DNA from: Thermofontimicrobium_A sp034505795
GTDB taxonomy: Bacteria > Zhuqueibacterota > Zhuqueibacteria > Thermofontimicrobiales > Thermofontimicrobiaceae
NCBI GenBank assembly: GCA_034505795.1
Contig: JAPDQM010000010.1
Coordinates: 1-64,000 of the forward strand
Length of the DNA: 64,000 nt
Direction: 5' to 3'
The position numbers and the translations under genes are program-made. The notes below the pieces were generated by a model. The model had not been told where the DNA came from. It made no database searches and saw nothing but the letters and a program-made list of their open reading frames with translations. Position 1 is the first letter of the stretch. Each line of letters opens with the position of its first letter. Shown piece by piece: positions 28,238 to 37,439 of this stretch.

Positions 28238-28597
28238 CTCATTTGCTCTTGCCAGGCAACCGCCGGGCATCACGACTCGACCCCAATCCAGAAATAGCCA
28301 CCGCCTCACCACTTTGCCATGAATTCCGTCGAAAATTGATCGCGATGTCTGGTCCCAAGCGCATCCTCAATGATTTCTCAAGCAGGCATATTGGCTATTT
28401 TCCCTGGTGGAATTCCTATCTTCTGGTTGAATGTGTTGAGCAATGGAGTCGTCCGCATTTATGGATTACCACCCCTCTGCATGGACCTGGAAGAAATCAA
28501 AATTTTAGTTGCTTCTCTGCTACAAAGTGAGTAAATTAGCCCAGCAATTAATCTAAATGCTGCAAGTGTTAATGGATTTATTCGGGAGATGCTCTTG
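28238..28597. other. Intergenic region, 360 bases
   Basis: No convincing gene is seen between the CotH and Big2 proteins; the open frame that crosses into it is a shadow of the CotH gene. I see no strong hairpin. A GGGAG ribosome binding site at 28584-28588 serves the next gene. Confidence 0.4.
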
Positions 28598-30670
28598 ATG
28601 GCTTTTGTTAGATCGAAACAATTTGAAATAGTGAGCCTGTCGCTCTGCATTCTGCTATTAATTGCTAGCTGGTCCCTGGCTCAGGTAGCCGTACTCAAGC
28701 CAATTGATCTCGGTGCGAAATTAGCTACGGGCAGCTTAAGCGCAACGGTCGAGCCGCCGTTCACCAAAAACGGTTTCGACAAAATTTTCGACGGCAATCC
28801 GTTTAGCGAAGCCGCGATTCAAAACAGCGACTCGTTGACCATAACGCTGCTGTTCAGCAGCCCCATCAGTCTTGGCAAAAGCAAAGTGTTCTTCTGGAAC
28901 AACGGCCACTGGACCCTGGAGGCCGCCGACAGTCAGGAGGACCTGAAAAGCGGCCAGGGAACATACCAATTGCTGGTCGCTCAACGACCGTATCTGTTCT
29001 TTGGCTGGGACTCTTCATCGTTTGCCGCGAAACCAGCCAGGATTATTCGCCTGCGGGCTTTTAATCCAGAGTACCAGGGCATCTATCTTGGCGAGTGGAT
29101 GCTGTTTGAACCATACCAGATCGTGGCGCTTCAGATAGTGCCGTCACCAATTCAAATCATTCCCGGCACCTCGCTCACGCTAAAGCTCAATCAGATAGAT
29201 AACCAGGGAAACATCTCCTCTTATAATCTAAAAGACGCAATTTACTGGAACACCAGTGACCAGGCCATTGCCACGGTTGATGAATTGGGAGTGGTCACTG
29301 GCATTGCATTAGGAACGACCTCCTTAACGGTCGATGCCGGGAACCTTCATGGCGCAACGACAGTTACGGTCGTTCCTGATTTCAAATCGACCAATGCCGC
29401 GCCACTTCATATCAATGTCGCTGTGGTATTGCAAGACCCGGTGATTGATAAAGCAAACAACCGGCGCATCCATCAGGTGCGCAATTGGACGCCTCCCATG
29501 ACGCTGATCTATCAGCTCCAGGAGGAATTCAACCAAACCAGCGATGGCGTGGTGCAATTTGACCTCGTTGAAATTCATGATGACCAATTCGTCTTCACCC
29601 GGCTGGATGGGAAATTCATGACGATCGATACGCTGAGCTATTATTATGGACCCGGCGGACCTCTCTATGGTCGAGAAATTGAAGGCACCTTGCAGAATCT
29701 GGCTGAAAAGTACAACCGGGTTCGTTTTGACTATAATGCGATGATTGACTATTACGACTTCGCGAACAAACGCAATCAGAATATCATCCACGAGGTCTGG
29801 GTTTACGCGCCACCGTTCGGGGGCATGTACGAATCGCAATTGGTGGGCCCCAATGCCTTTTGGTATAACTCGCCGCCGCTGAATCATCCAGGATTGAATA
29901 AGCTTCTGTCGGTAATGGGCTGGAACTATGAGCGAGGCATTGCCGAGGCCATGGAAAGTTTTGGTCACCGATCCGAAAGCGCACTGGTGCACGCTTTTGG
30001 CGACCGCTGGAACGTACACGCAACCAATCCCACCGCCTGGGAAATCTTCACTCGCATCGATAAAGATTTTCCCGGTGGTGCCCATGTGGGCAATATCCAT
30101 TTTCCACCCAACGGCTTAAGCGATTACGATTATAGCAATCGTCGCTATGTCATCACTTACGCTGATAATTGGAAACGATATCCAATTTTATTAAATCAGA
30201 ACCGCCGGGTGAATTGCGAAGAATGGGGCTACACTCATCGCGGCTATTTGCACTGGTGGTTTAGCCACTTGCCACGTTTCTCAGGCGTCACTGATGGCGT
30301 TTTGAATAATTGGTGGCATTATATTGTCGATTTCGAAGAGGCTGTGACCTTGGCCAATCAGCTTTCTCGTGTCGAACCGGCTACCAAAGGCCAGCTTTCT
30401 CAACCTAGCGATTTTCGGCTGGGCCAAAACTACCCCAATCCTTTTAATAGACAGACCATCATTGGCTATCAATTGCCAGAAAAGTCTCCTGTCAAAATCA
30501 CCATCTATGATCAACTCGGACGCCAAATAGCGGTGATTCAGGATGATTGGCAAGCGCCAGGTGCACATACTGTGCGATGGGATGCTCGGGATTGCGCCAG
30601 CGGCCTTTACTTCTATAAACTTGTGGCAGGCGAATTTACCCAGACCAGAAAAATGTTGCTAATCAAATAG
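28598..30670 (+). CDS. Secreted protein with Big2 domain, unknown central domain and T9SS sorting domain
   Basis: This exported protein of about 690 residues starts at ATG 28598, 9 bases after GGGAG. The signal peptide ends near SLAQV. Next come a beta-rich discoidin-like region (about 40-175), a bacterial Ig-like Big2 domain (about 180-265; YWNTSDQAIATVDELGVVTG), and an unrecognised central domain (about 270-590). That domain is rich in Trp, Tyr and His (VMGWNYERGIAEAMESFGHR, GGAHVGNIHFPPNG, EEWGYTHRGYLHWWFSHLPR). The end is a sorting domain from NYPNPFNRQT to KMLLIK. The conserved-looking His and Glu residues of the central domain suggest an enzyme, possibly hydrolytic, but I do not recognise the family. 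Confidence 0.78.
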   Translation: MAFVRSKQFEIVSLSLCILLLIASWSLAQVAVLKPIDLGAKLATGSLSATVEPPFTKNGFDKIFDGNPFSEAAIQNSDSLTITLLFSSPISLGKSKVFFWNNGHWTLEAADSQEDLKSGQGTYQLLVAQRPYLFFGWDSSSFAAKPARIIRLRAFNPEYQGIYLGEWMLFEPYQIVALQIVPSPIQIIPGTSLTLKLNQIDNQGNISSYNLKDAIYWNTSDQAIATVDELGVVTGIALGTTSLTVDAGNLHGATTVTVVPDFKSTNAAPLHINVAVVLQDPVIDKANNRRIHQVRNWTPPMTLIYQLQEEFNQTSDGVVQFDLVEIHDDQFVFTRLDGKFMTIDTLSYYYGPGGPLYGREIEGTLQNLAEKYNRVRFDYNAMIDYYDFANKRNQNIIHEVWVYAPPFGGMYESQLVGPNAFWYNSPPLNHPGLNKLLSVMGWNYERGIAEAMESFGHRSESALVHAFGDRWNVHATNPTAWEIFTRIDKDFPGGAHVGNIHFPPNGLSDYDYSNRRYVITYADNWKRYPILLNQNRRVNCEEWGYTHRGYLHWWFSHLPRFSGVTDGVLNNWWHYIVDFEEAVTLANQLSRVEPATKGQLSQPSDFRLGQNYPNPFNRQTIIGYQLPEKSPVKITIYDQLGRQIAVIQDDWQAPGAHTVRWDARDCASGLYFYKLVAGEFTQTRKMLLIK

Positions 30671-30816
30671 GCAGCGACATTTAAATTTAAGCCAATATAG
30701 CTGTTCGCACTCCGAATGGACACGTTCAGTAATTATCCGTAGCTGCATGCCATAAACGACCGAGTTCTGAAAGCAATTCAGGTTGGACGATGGTCGAAGA
30801 AAAATTACGCCCCCAG

Positions 30817-30848
30817 AGGATGCCCACAGCATTCTCAGTTGGCATCCT
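30817..30848 (+). terminator. Weak terminator-like hairpin
   Basis: An 8-bp perfect stem (AGGATGCC 30817-30824, GGCATCCT 30841-30848) with a 16-base loop is followed by TATATCTTT. It sits between the Big2 protein and the amidohydrolase and could end the secreted-protein block. The loop is long and the T-run is poor. Confidence 0.3.
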
Positions 30849-30958
30849 TATATCTTTGAGGCAAGGATCAATTCATAATTCGAAATACGATAAAAGTTGT
30901 TGCTGGCAATAGACGGAACAGCTTATGTTGCTCCAATTTTTTGAGCTGAGGAAGCGCA

Positions 30959-32338
30959 ATGTCAACAATCTTATTGAAAAATTGTTTTCATCTGGTGACC
31001 ATGAATCCCCAGCGGGAACGATTCAAAGGCGTGGACCTGCTGATTCGCGACCAGGTGATTGAAAAAATCGCCCCGAATATTGCCGTCGATGGTAGCCAAA
31101 TAATCGACTGCTCCACCAAATTGGTGCTGCCGGGCTTAATCAATTCCCATCACCATTTATGTCAAACCCTCACCCGCAATGTGCCCGCGGTTCAAAACCA
31201 GGCGCTATTCACCTGGCTGACCACGTTATATGAAATCTGGAAGTTTTTTGATGCCGAAGGCATTTATTATGCCACCCTATTGGGTTGCGGCGAGCTACTG
31301 AAAACCGGCTGTACTACCACTACCGACCATCATTATCTCTATCCGAAAGGGTTGGCAGCCGATATTCCCTCGCTGCAATTCGAGGCAGCGGGGCGGGCGG
31401 GCATTCGTTTTTGCCCGACCCGCGGTTCCATGTCGCGCAGTCGTCGCGATGGTGGGTTACCGCCCGATAGCGTCGTCCAAAATGAAGAACAGATCTTGCA
31501 GCATAGCGAGGAAATGATCCAAAAATATCACGATCCGTCTCCGTTCTCCATGCATCAGATGCACCTGGGCCCTTGTGCGCCGTTTAATGTCACCGCTGAA
31601 TTGATGCGAGCGACAGCCCAGATGGCTCGGAAATATGGCGTTCGCCTCCATACCCATCTGGCCGAGACCAAGGATGAGGAGGTTTACTGCCAGGAAATTT
31701 ATGGCAAACGACCGCTGCAATTTCTTGTCGATCTCGATTGGATTGGTGCTGACGTTTGGTACGCGCACGGCATTCATTTCAATGACGATGAACTACAATT
31801 GCTGGCTGCCACACAAACCGGCATTGCCCATTGCCCGGCCTCGAACATGCGCCTAGGTTCGGGATTTGCCCGAGTTCCAGAAATGCTGCGGCTGGGAATT
31901 CCAGTGGGACTGGCGGTGGATGGATCGGCATCCAATGACAGTTCGGACATGGTGGGTGAAATGCGCCAGGCGCTGCTGCTGCATCGGGTTCGCTATGGTG
32001 CGGACGCGATTTCAGCAGAACAGGTATTGGAGATGGCCACCCTGGGGTCAGCGCGATTGTTGGGGCGAAATGACATTGGCTCGCTGGAAATTGGCAAAGC
32101 CGCGGATCTCGCTATTTTTGAATTAAATAAATTGGAGTATACCGGTGCCCTCTCAGACCCGCTGGCAGCATTAATTTTCTCTGGCATTAGCCATGAAGCG
32201 CATACCACCATCGTCAATGGCAGAATCGTGGTGCAAAATGGTCGGTTGGTGCAGGTTGATGAGGAAGAAGTGATCCGCAAGGGCAACGCGCTTTCGGCCA
32301 CGATGCTGAAAAAGGCCAATTCAGCAGTCATCCGCTAA
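30959..32338 (+). CDS. Amidohydrolase, 8-oxoguanine deaminase/TrzA-AtzB type
   Basis: This cytoplasmic metal-dependent aminohydrolase has 459 residues and belongs to the amidohydrolase superfamily, nearest in motif to 8-oxoguanine deaminase and hydroxyatrazine ethylaminohydrolase. The metal site is visible: PGLINSHHHLCQTLTR (His64, His66), RLHTHLAET, the HCPASNMRLGSG loop and VDGSASNDSSDM supplying the final Asp. The segment TTDHHYLYPKG matches the 8-oxoguanine deaminase subgroup. It would deaminate an oxidised purine or a related ring compound, but the exact substrate is inferred. GAGGAAG lies just before the ATG. No purine genes are adjacent, and RmuC follows. Confidence 0.85.
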   Translation: MSTILLKNCFHLVTMNPQRERFKGVDLLIRDQVIEKIAPNIAVDGSQIIDCSTKLVLPGLINSHHHLCQTLTRNVPAVQNQALFTWLTTLYEIWKFFDAEGIYYATLLGCGELLKTGCTTTTDHHYLYPKGLAADIPSLQFEAAGRAGIRFCPTRGSMSRSRRDGGLPPDSVVQNEEQILQHSEEMIQKYHDPSPFSMHQMHLGPCAPFNVTAELMRATAQMARKYGVRLHTHLAETKDEEVYCQEIYGKRPLQFLVDLDWIGADVWYAHGIHFNDDELQLLAATQTGIAHCPASNMRLGSGFARVPEMLRLGIPVGLAVDGSASNDSSDMVGEMRQALLLHRVRYGADAISAEQVLEMATLGSARLLGRNDIGSLEIGKAADLAIFELNKLEYTGALSDPLAALIFSGISHEAHTTIVNGRIVVQNGRLVQVDEEEVIRKGNALSATMLKKANSAVIR

Positions 32339-32451
32339 CCAGGGCCATGCCTGGAACTTTCAATTTTTAGCAATTGGCTTCGATTTTGCCCTGCTGCTGT
32401 GGGCGATTGATAATGTCCTTGGTTTCAAATTTTGCTGGTGAGGATTTGATC

Positions 32452-33696
32452 ATGAACTATCTTATCATCATGGGTGCATTCGTCGCCGGTTTCATTCTCG
32501 CCATGGTCATTGCCTTCGCGCTGCGAATGATCCAGGCCAAAAGTGCTCGAGATTTGGCAGTAGAGCTGTTTCAAGAGAGTGAACTCCAGCGTCGCGCCAG
32601 TATCGATGCCATTCTGGATCAGCTCAAAGCCAGTTTCGGTAGCCTCTCTCTCAACGCACTATCAAGATCAACCGAAGAATTTTTGAAATTAGCTCGTGCC
32701 AAGCTCGAGGCTGAAAGGGAATTGAGCAGCAAGGAATTGGATCAGAAAAAACGGCTGATCGACCTGCAATTGCAGCGGATGACCGAGGAATTGGAAGGCG
32801 TGTCAGAACTCATGAAGACGCTGGAAAAAGATCGAGCCGAAAAATTTGGATCACTGAGCCATCAATTAAAAGCCACCAGCGAACAAACTAATGCGCTCAT
32901 CGAAACCACCAACAAACTCCGCGAAGCATTGGTGAGTACTCGCGTGCGAGGGCAATGGGGCGAGCGCATGGCTGAGGATGTGTTGCGATTGGCGGGATTC
33001 ATCGAAAATGTCAATTATCTGAAGCAAAAGCAAATAGCTGGTACTCGTTCCCGGCCGGACTTCACCTTCCTGCTGCCTCGAAATCTCACTGTGAATATGG
33101 ACGTCAAATTTCCTTTGGAAAATTATCTGAAATATTTGGCTGCAACCAATGAACTGGAAAAGGAGCGTTTCTGCAACCTATTTCTGAGAGATGTTCGTGC
33201 CAAGATTGCCGAAGTCGCGACCCGCGAGTACATTAATCCTGAGCAGAACACCGTCGACTATGTGCTGCTATTTATTCCCAACGAACAGATCTATTCTTTT
33301 ATCCACGAGCATGATAGCTTAATCCTGGATGAGGCGCTGAAAAATCGAGTAGTCTTTTGCTCACCGCTAACGCTCTACGCCATTCTCGCGGTCATCCGAC
33401 AGGCGGTGGATAATTTTGCGCTGGAACGAACCTCCAACGAGATGCTATCGCTGTTTGGTTCGTTTAAAAAACAATGGCAGGAATTTATGTTGCGAATGGA
33501 ACAACTGGGGAAACGAATTGGTGAGGTGCAGAAAGAATATGAAAATCTAATCACGGTGCGACGTCGTCAATTAGAAAAACCCTTGCGAGAAATTGATGAT
33601 CTGCGCTCGCAACGAGGCCTGGAACCAAAAGCCCTGGAGACACCTGAGGATTCTTTGGCAACCAGGGGAGTTGAAACGTCCCGCGAGCTCGATTAA
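32452..33696 (+). CDS. rmuC: RmuC-family DNA recombination protein
   Basis: This RmuC homologue has about 414 residues. RmuC proteins limit inversion or recombination between short inverted repeats, and their C-terminal domain is related to nucleases. The start ATG 32452 is chosen over the frame opening at 32374 because GAGGA lies 7 bases before it and it begins with the membrane anchor (MNYLIIMGAFVAGFILAMVI). A long coiled coil (about 40-165) follows. The RmuC domain (about 170-370) shows RVRGQWGERMAEDVLRLAG, RSRPDFTFLLP, NMDVKFPLENY and VVFCSPLTLYAIL. Length is normal. Confidence 0.92.
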   Translation: MNYLIIMGAFVAGFILAMVIAFALRMIQAKSARDLAVELFQESELQRRASIDAILDQLKASFGSLSLNALSRSTEEFLKLARAKLEAERELSSKELDQKKRLIDLQLQRMTEELEGVSELMKTLEKDRAEKFGSLSHQLKATSEQTNALIETTNKLREALVSTRVRGQWGERMAEDVLRLAGFIENVNYLKQKQIAGTRSRPDFTFLLPRNLTVNMDVKFPLENYLKYLAATNELEKERFCNLFLRDVRAKIAEVATREYINPEQNTVDYVLLFIPNEQIYSFIHEHDSLILDEALKNRVVFCSPLTLYAILAVIRQAVDNFALERTSNEMLSLFGSFKKQWQEFMLRMEQLGKRIGEVQKEYENLITVRRRQLEKPLREIDDLRSQRGLEPKALETPEDSLATRGVETSRELD

Positions 33697-33711
33697 TGGA
33701 GATAACGCAGA

Positions 33712-33771
33712 AGCTCCTGCTGGATCATGTTGCCGACTTTGTTGGGAATTTTAGCTCATCCAGCAAGAGCT
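33712..33771. terminator. Imperfect bidirectional terminator
   Basis: AGCTC-TGCTGGAT (33712-33725) pairs with ATCCAGCA-GAGCT (33758-33771), with one unpaired base on each side and a 32-base loop; TTTT follows. It lies between the convergent rmuC and HEAT-repeat genes. Confidence 0.45.
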
Positions 33772-33784
33772 TTTGAACTTGCGA

Positions 33785-34186
33785 TTACTTCTGCGTATAT
33801 TCTTTCTCTTGCATTTGTCTGACGATTCCGGCGGCGACATGCCGCACCGTCTGATTCTTGTCCTTCTTTGCGACGCTTTTCAAACATGGCAATGCTTTTT
33901 CATCGCCAATCTGATACAGGGCCATCGCGGCAACAATTCGGGCTGCATAATTTTTTTCAACCTTGATCATTTTCACCAGCGGCATCACCGCGGCTTCGGA
34001 TTTTCGTTCGCCCAACAACTGCGCCGCACTGGTACGAATCCCAACGTTCTCGTCCTTCAGCGAATTGATCAGGTATTGATCATAATCAGAGACCGCAGGC
34101 TCGTTTGGCCATGCCGTGCCACCGACGAACATCATGGTCCATAAGGCCAGGACCGCTGCTACTACAAATTTCGATCGTGTTTTCAT
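33785..34186 (-). CDS. Small exported HEAT-repeat protein
   Basis: This exported protein of 133 residues starts at ATG 34186, 7 bases after GGAGGT, with a signal peptide (MKTRSKFVVAAVLALWTMMF; cleavage near WPNE). The mature part is a set of HEAT or PBS-lyase-like helical repeats (DENVGIRTSAAQLLGERKSE, KNYAARIVAAMALYQIGDEK, KNQTVRHVAAGIVRQM), probably a periplasmic protein-binding scaffold. Its promoter region contains an almost perfect sigma-54 element (34249-34263), and the gene immediately upstream encodes a sigma-54 activator. It is therefore probably an inducible gene controlled by that activator; this is inference. Confidence 0.8.
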   Translation of the reverse strand: MKTRSKFVVAAVLALWTMMFVGGTAWPNEPAVSDYDQYLINSLKDENVGIRTSAAQLLGERKSEAAVMPLVKMIKVEKNYAARIVAAMALYQIGDEKALPCLKSVAKKDKNQTVRHVAAGIVRQMQEKEYTQK

Positions 34187-34248
34187 GGTAGTAACCTCCA
34201 TCTGTCGTTAATGTTTCTGGTCGTTCGATTGATTCGCTATAGTATCAG

Positions 34249-34263
34249 GCAACCCGTGTGCCA
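34249..34263 (-). promoter_or_regulatory. Sigma-54 (-24/-12) promoter
   Basis: On the minus strand TGGCAC (34263-34258), 5 bases and TTGC (34252-34249) match the sigma-54 consensus exactly at both elements and in spacing. It lies about 60 bases upstream of the HEAT-gene start, so the transcript should begin near 34238. The gene for a GAFTGA-containing activator ends 158 bases upstream. Confidence 0.75.
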
Positions 34264-34420
34264 CAAATCTGAAGCATCGGCTTGCTATAGCTGCGCCCAC
34301 ATAAGTCCATAATTAAACCGAGTGTTAATCAGGATAAAATTTTCCTTACCGGATAATCAAGCAAGAAGAGCACAATCGTAAGTGATACCTTTCCCCCACT
34401 GCTGGAACATTTAGTACCAG

Positions 34421-35956
34421 CTACATTCCATAGCGTTGCATTTTTTCACGAAGGGTTTTGCGAGCAATGCCGAGGATGCGTGCGGCTTGCGATTTATTGA
34501 AGTTGACCTGTTGCATTACTTTCTTGATGTATTCTTTTTCCAGGGTCTCTAATGTCTCCGGCGATTCATTCATGGGCTGTCGTGCAAGAACAAAAGAAGA
34601 CAAAGGCAAAAAATCGATCCTGAGTTCATCGCTCTGCTCCATAATCACCGCTCGCTCGATGATATTCTGCAATTCACGAACGTTCCCAGGAAAATCATAA
34701 CATGACAGTTTGTCCATCGTACTGCTGGCAATGCGCCGGATATTCTTGTTATAGCATTCATTGTATTTCTGAAAAAAATACTCCGCCAGCAATGGAATAT
34801 CCTCTGGATGCATTCGCAGCGGTGGAATGTGAATCTGAACAACATTGAGGCGATAATAGAGGTCCTCTCGAAAGCGCCCCTGCTGCATGGCTTCGGCAAG
34901 ATTCTTGTTGGTGGCAGCAATGATTCGAACATCAACGGTTATGGTTGCATTCCCTCCCAACCGCTGAAAAGTCCCTTCCTGCAACACCCGCAGCAATTTG
35001 GCCTGGGTCAACGGACACATATCCCCGATTTCATCCAAAAACAGCGTACCACCATCGGCGTACTCAAATCGACCTTTCTTCTGACAGTGTGCCCCGGTAA
35101 ACGCACCCCTTTCATGACCAAAAAGTTCGCTCTCGATAAGATTCTCGGGTAGCGCGGCGCAATTCAACGCCACAAATGATTGGCTATTGCGCAAACTTTT
35201 TTTGTGGATCGCACGAGCCACAAGCTCTTTGCCGGTTCCGCTCTCGCCCGTAATAAGCACCGTCACGTCACGGGGCGCCACTCGTTCGATCAGATCATGG
35301 ACCTTTTGCATAGCCGCCGACTGACCTATGATGAGGTCACTATGCAGCCGCTGCTTGATCACAGTGGTTTTTGTTGGCAGTGGCAGGGTATCATTTAGCT
35401 GGACCTGCTTCGCGATCGGGATTGCCTGGCGCATCAACAAGCGTTCCACCGCCAGACTGGCCATATTCACAACCAACCGCAGCCAGGTGATGTCGCCATT
35501 GGAATATTCATCTCCAGTCGATTTCTTGCCAATATTCAGCAAACAGATAAATTTCCCGCTAACTAGTACTGGAACACGGAGCTCACAATCAAAATATTTT
35601 TTTTCCTCATCATCGAAGAGGATGAGAAATCGATTTTTGCCCCCATCGCTGATTGCGAACACATCCCCACCCTCGTAAATCCATGGCCCAACCTGTTCTG
35701 CTAATTCGATTCGTGGAGCAGCATAGGTTTGAGCTTTGAAACCCTGGACCTGCATCAGCTTCAATTGCCGATTCTCCATATCAAACATCATCAATGAGGC
35801 CTGCTGACAGCCGATAATTTGACAACAGGCATCCATTATATAGCTAAAAAGTGATTCGGTGCTATCAATCGCCAGAATTTGTTCACTAAATTTAACCAAT
35901 CTGGCTAGCGGGTCATCAATATACTGATTAGTCATAAGCTCATCATTACGCTGCAT
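34421..35956 (-). CDS. Sigma-54-dependent transcriptional activator with GAF sensor
   Basis: This bacterial enhancer-binding protein of 511 residues activates RNA polymerase containing sigma-54. It has an N-terminal GAF domain (about 20-180), a central AAA+ domain (about 215-435) with Walker A GESGTGKE, the sigma-54 contact loop GAFTGA, LFLDEIGDM and the arginine-finger region, then a Fis-type helix-turn-helix at the C-terminus (about 465-511; NFNKSQAARILGIARKTLRE). It lacks a receiver domain, so input is probably a small ligand or redox signal sensed by the GAF domain. No good ribosome binding site supports either ATG 35956 or 35935. A sigma-54 promoter lies just downstream, in front of the HEAT gene. 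Confidence 0.93.
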   Translation of the reverse strand: MQRNDELMTNQYIDDPLARLVKFSEQILAIDSTESLFSYIMDACCQIIGCQQASLMMFDMENRQLKLMQVQGFKAQTYAAPRIELAEQVGPWIYEGGDVFAISDGGKNRFLILFDDEEKKYFDCELRVPVLVSGKFICLLNIGKKSTGDEYSNGDITWLRLVVNMASLAVERLLMRQAIPIAKQVQLNDTLPLPTKTTVIKQRLHSDLIIGQSAAMQKVHDLIERVAPRDVTVLITGESGTGKELVARAIHKKSLRNSQSFVALNCAALPENLIESELFGHERGAFTGAHCQKKGRFEYADGGTLFLDEIGDMCPLTQAKLLRVLQEGTFQRLGGNATITVDVRIIAATNKNLAEAMQQGRFREDLYYRLNVVQIHIPPLRMHPEDIPLLAEYFFQKYNECYNKNIRRIASSTMDKLSCYDFPGNVRELQNIIERAVIMEQSDELRIDFLPLSSFVLARQPMNESPETLETLEKEYIKKVMQQVNFNKSQAARILGIARKTLREKMQRYGM

Positions 35957-36065
35957 AATATTTTATTAAAGAGGATATTATTGTTGCTCTATTTAACGGA
36001 TTAGAACAAAAAAGTTGCAGCCTATTTGGAAGAGCAGTGCCCCTTGGCAGTCGGTGGCGATGTAC

Positions 36066-36101
36066 AAAAAAAAACGCCTGTGGATTAATATTCCACAGGC
36101 G
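36066..36101 (-). terminator. Intrinsic terminator of rpoD
   Basis: A perfect 10-bp stem (36092-36101 with 36075-36084) and a 7-base loop are followed on the minus strand by nine T residues (36074-36066). It lies 23 bases after the rpoD stop. Confidence 0.93.
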
Positions 36102-36123
36102 CATTGAAATTCGATTCGTATCA

Positions 36124-36981
36124 TCAACCAAGATATTTGCGCAGGGGCTCCAGGCGGGAGCGATGCCGCAGACGCCGCAGGGCTTTCTCTTTAATCTGAC
36201 GCACTCGTTCGCGCGTCAAACGGAAATGCTCCCCGATTTCTTCTAGCGTCAACGGACGATCCCCTTCGAGACCGAAATACAAGCGGATGATTTCTGCTTC
36301 GCGAGGTTTCAACGTCGACAGGATTTTATCGATCTCCACCTGCAGCGATTCTTTCATGAGCGTGCTATCGGGAGGGCTATAGCGATCGCTTTCAATCACG
36401 TCCAGCAGACTGTTGCCGTCCTCTTCTTTGAACGGCTCGTCCAGCGATAGATGACGGGCCGATGTCTTCAGCACATCTGCTACCTCGTAGGTCGACATCT
36501 CCATCTTGGAAGCCACTTCATCCATGCTCGGTTCCCGGCCGAAGGTTTTTTCCAGCGACTCCAACGCCCGGCCGATTTTATTAATGGCCCCGACCCGGTT
36601 CAGTGGCAAGCGCACGACGCGCGATTGTTCGGCCAGAGCTTGCAGAATGGACTGGCGAATCCACCATACGGCATAGGATATAAATTTAAAGCCGCGCGTT
36701 TCATCAAAACGCTGCGCTGCTTTGATTAGACCCAAATTGCCTTCGCTAATGAGATCCTGCAATGGTAATCCCTGGCCCTGATACTCTTTCGCCACACTGA
36801 TCACAAAGCGCAAATTGGCTTTAACCAGTTTGTCCAGTGCAATTTCATCGCCTTTACGAATACGTCGCGCCAGATCGATCTCTTCTTCAGGACGCAAGGG
36901 AGAAAAACCACCAATTTCTTCCAAATATTTTTCGATAGATTGTTTGGTGCGTGAACTGACCACTTTCTTCTTCTTAGCCAT
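36124..36981 (-). CDS. rpoD: Primary sigma factor RpoD/SigA (short form)
   Basis: This is the housekeeping sigma factor of RNA polymerase. It has about 285 residues and lacks region 1.1 and the long non-conserved insert, as in Bacteroidota. Visible are region 1.2 (SIEKYLEEIGGFSPL), region 2 (KANLRFVISVAKEY, EGNLGLIKAAQRFD, RGFKFISYAVWWIRQ), region 3 and region 4 (EIIRLYFGLEGDRPLTLEEI, RERVRQIKEKALRRL). The start ATG 36981 (MAKKKK) is preferred over 37008. Strong similarity in organisation to Bacteroidota RpoD supports an FCB origin. It ends at a clear terminator. Confidence 0.95.
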   Translation of the reverse strand: MAKKKKVVSSRTKQSIEKYLEEIGGFSPLRPEEEIDLARRIRKGDEIALDKLVKANLRFVISVAKEYQGQGLPLQDLISEGNLGLIKAAQRFDETRGFKFISYAVWWIRQSILQALAEQSRVVRLPLNRVGAINKIGRALESLEKTFGREPSMDEVASKMEMSTYEVADVLKTSARHLSLDEPFKEEDGNSLLDVIESDRYSPPDSTLMKESLQVEIDKILSTLKPREAEIIRLYFGLEGDRPLTLEEIGEHFRLTRERVRQIKEKALRRLRHRSRLEPLRKYLG

Positions 36982-37247
36982 ACCATTTCCAACTATTTCA
37001 TATCTCAATTAGTATACACCCCACCCTTCAAACATACAGAAAAATATTTTCACTAGCAGCAATTTGCAATAAAAATAACAACACCATCTCCATCAGAAAA
37101 GGAAATTTACCTGGATGGAATATCGAGGCTAACAATAACGAAGCCCCCCTTGGGAGTTTATCCCATACGGTTCATATACTCCACTGAATGGCAACCGCCA
37201 AATTAATTTTAAAAATTCTGACCACAGATCTTGCCTAAAAAGGGCGA

Positions 37248-37439
37248 TTAGACCCGTTCGATGAATTTCATCTGCCGTCGAACCGCCTTTTCGTGCTTAA
37301 GCCGCTTCCGCTGGCTTGGTTTCAAAAAGTAGCTGTTTTTTCGATAGTCGCGCAAGACGCCCGCTTGCTGACACTTCTTTTTGAATCGAGTGATAGCACG
37401 TTCAATGGATTCGTTTTCTCCCACTATCACTTTGATCAT
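37248..37439 (-). CDS. rpsU: 30S ribosomal protein S21
   Basis: This ribosomal protein bS21 has 63 residues, near the normal length. It starts MIKVIVGENESIERAITRFK and has the basic helical tail SQRKRLKHEKAVRRQ. S21 binds near the anti-Shine-Dalgarno end of 16S rRNA and helps initiation. AAAGGATG lies 9 bases before the ATG. It precedes rpoD on the same strand with a gap of 266 bases, the classic rpsU-rpoD neighbourhood (dnaG is missing here). Confidence 0.96.
   Translation of the reverse strand: MIKVIVGENESIERAITRFKKKCQQAGVLRDYRKNSYFLKPSQRKRLKHEKAVRRQMKFIERV

Noticed and set aside
29324..30100. 258-codon antisense frame inside the Big2 protein gene
   Set aside because: Shadow of a supported gene with domain-level evidence on the plus strand.
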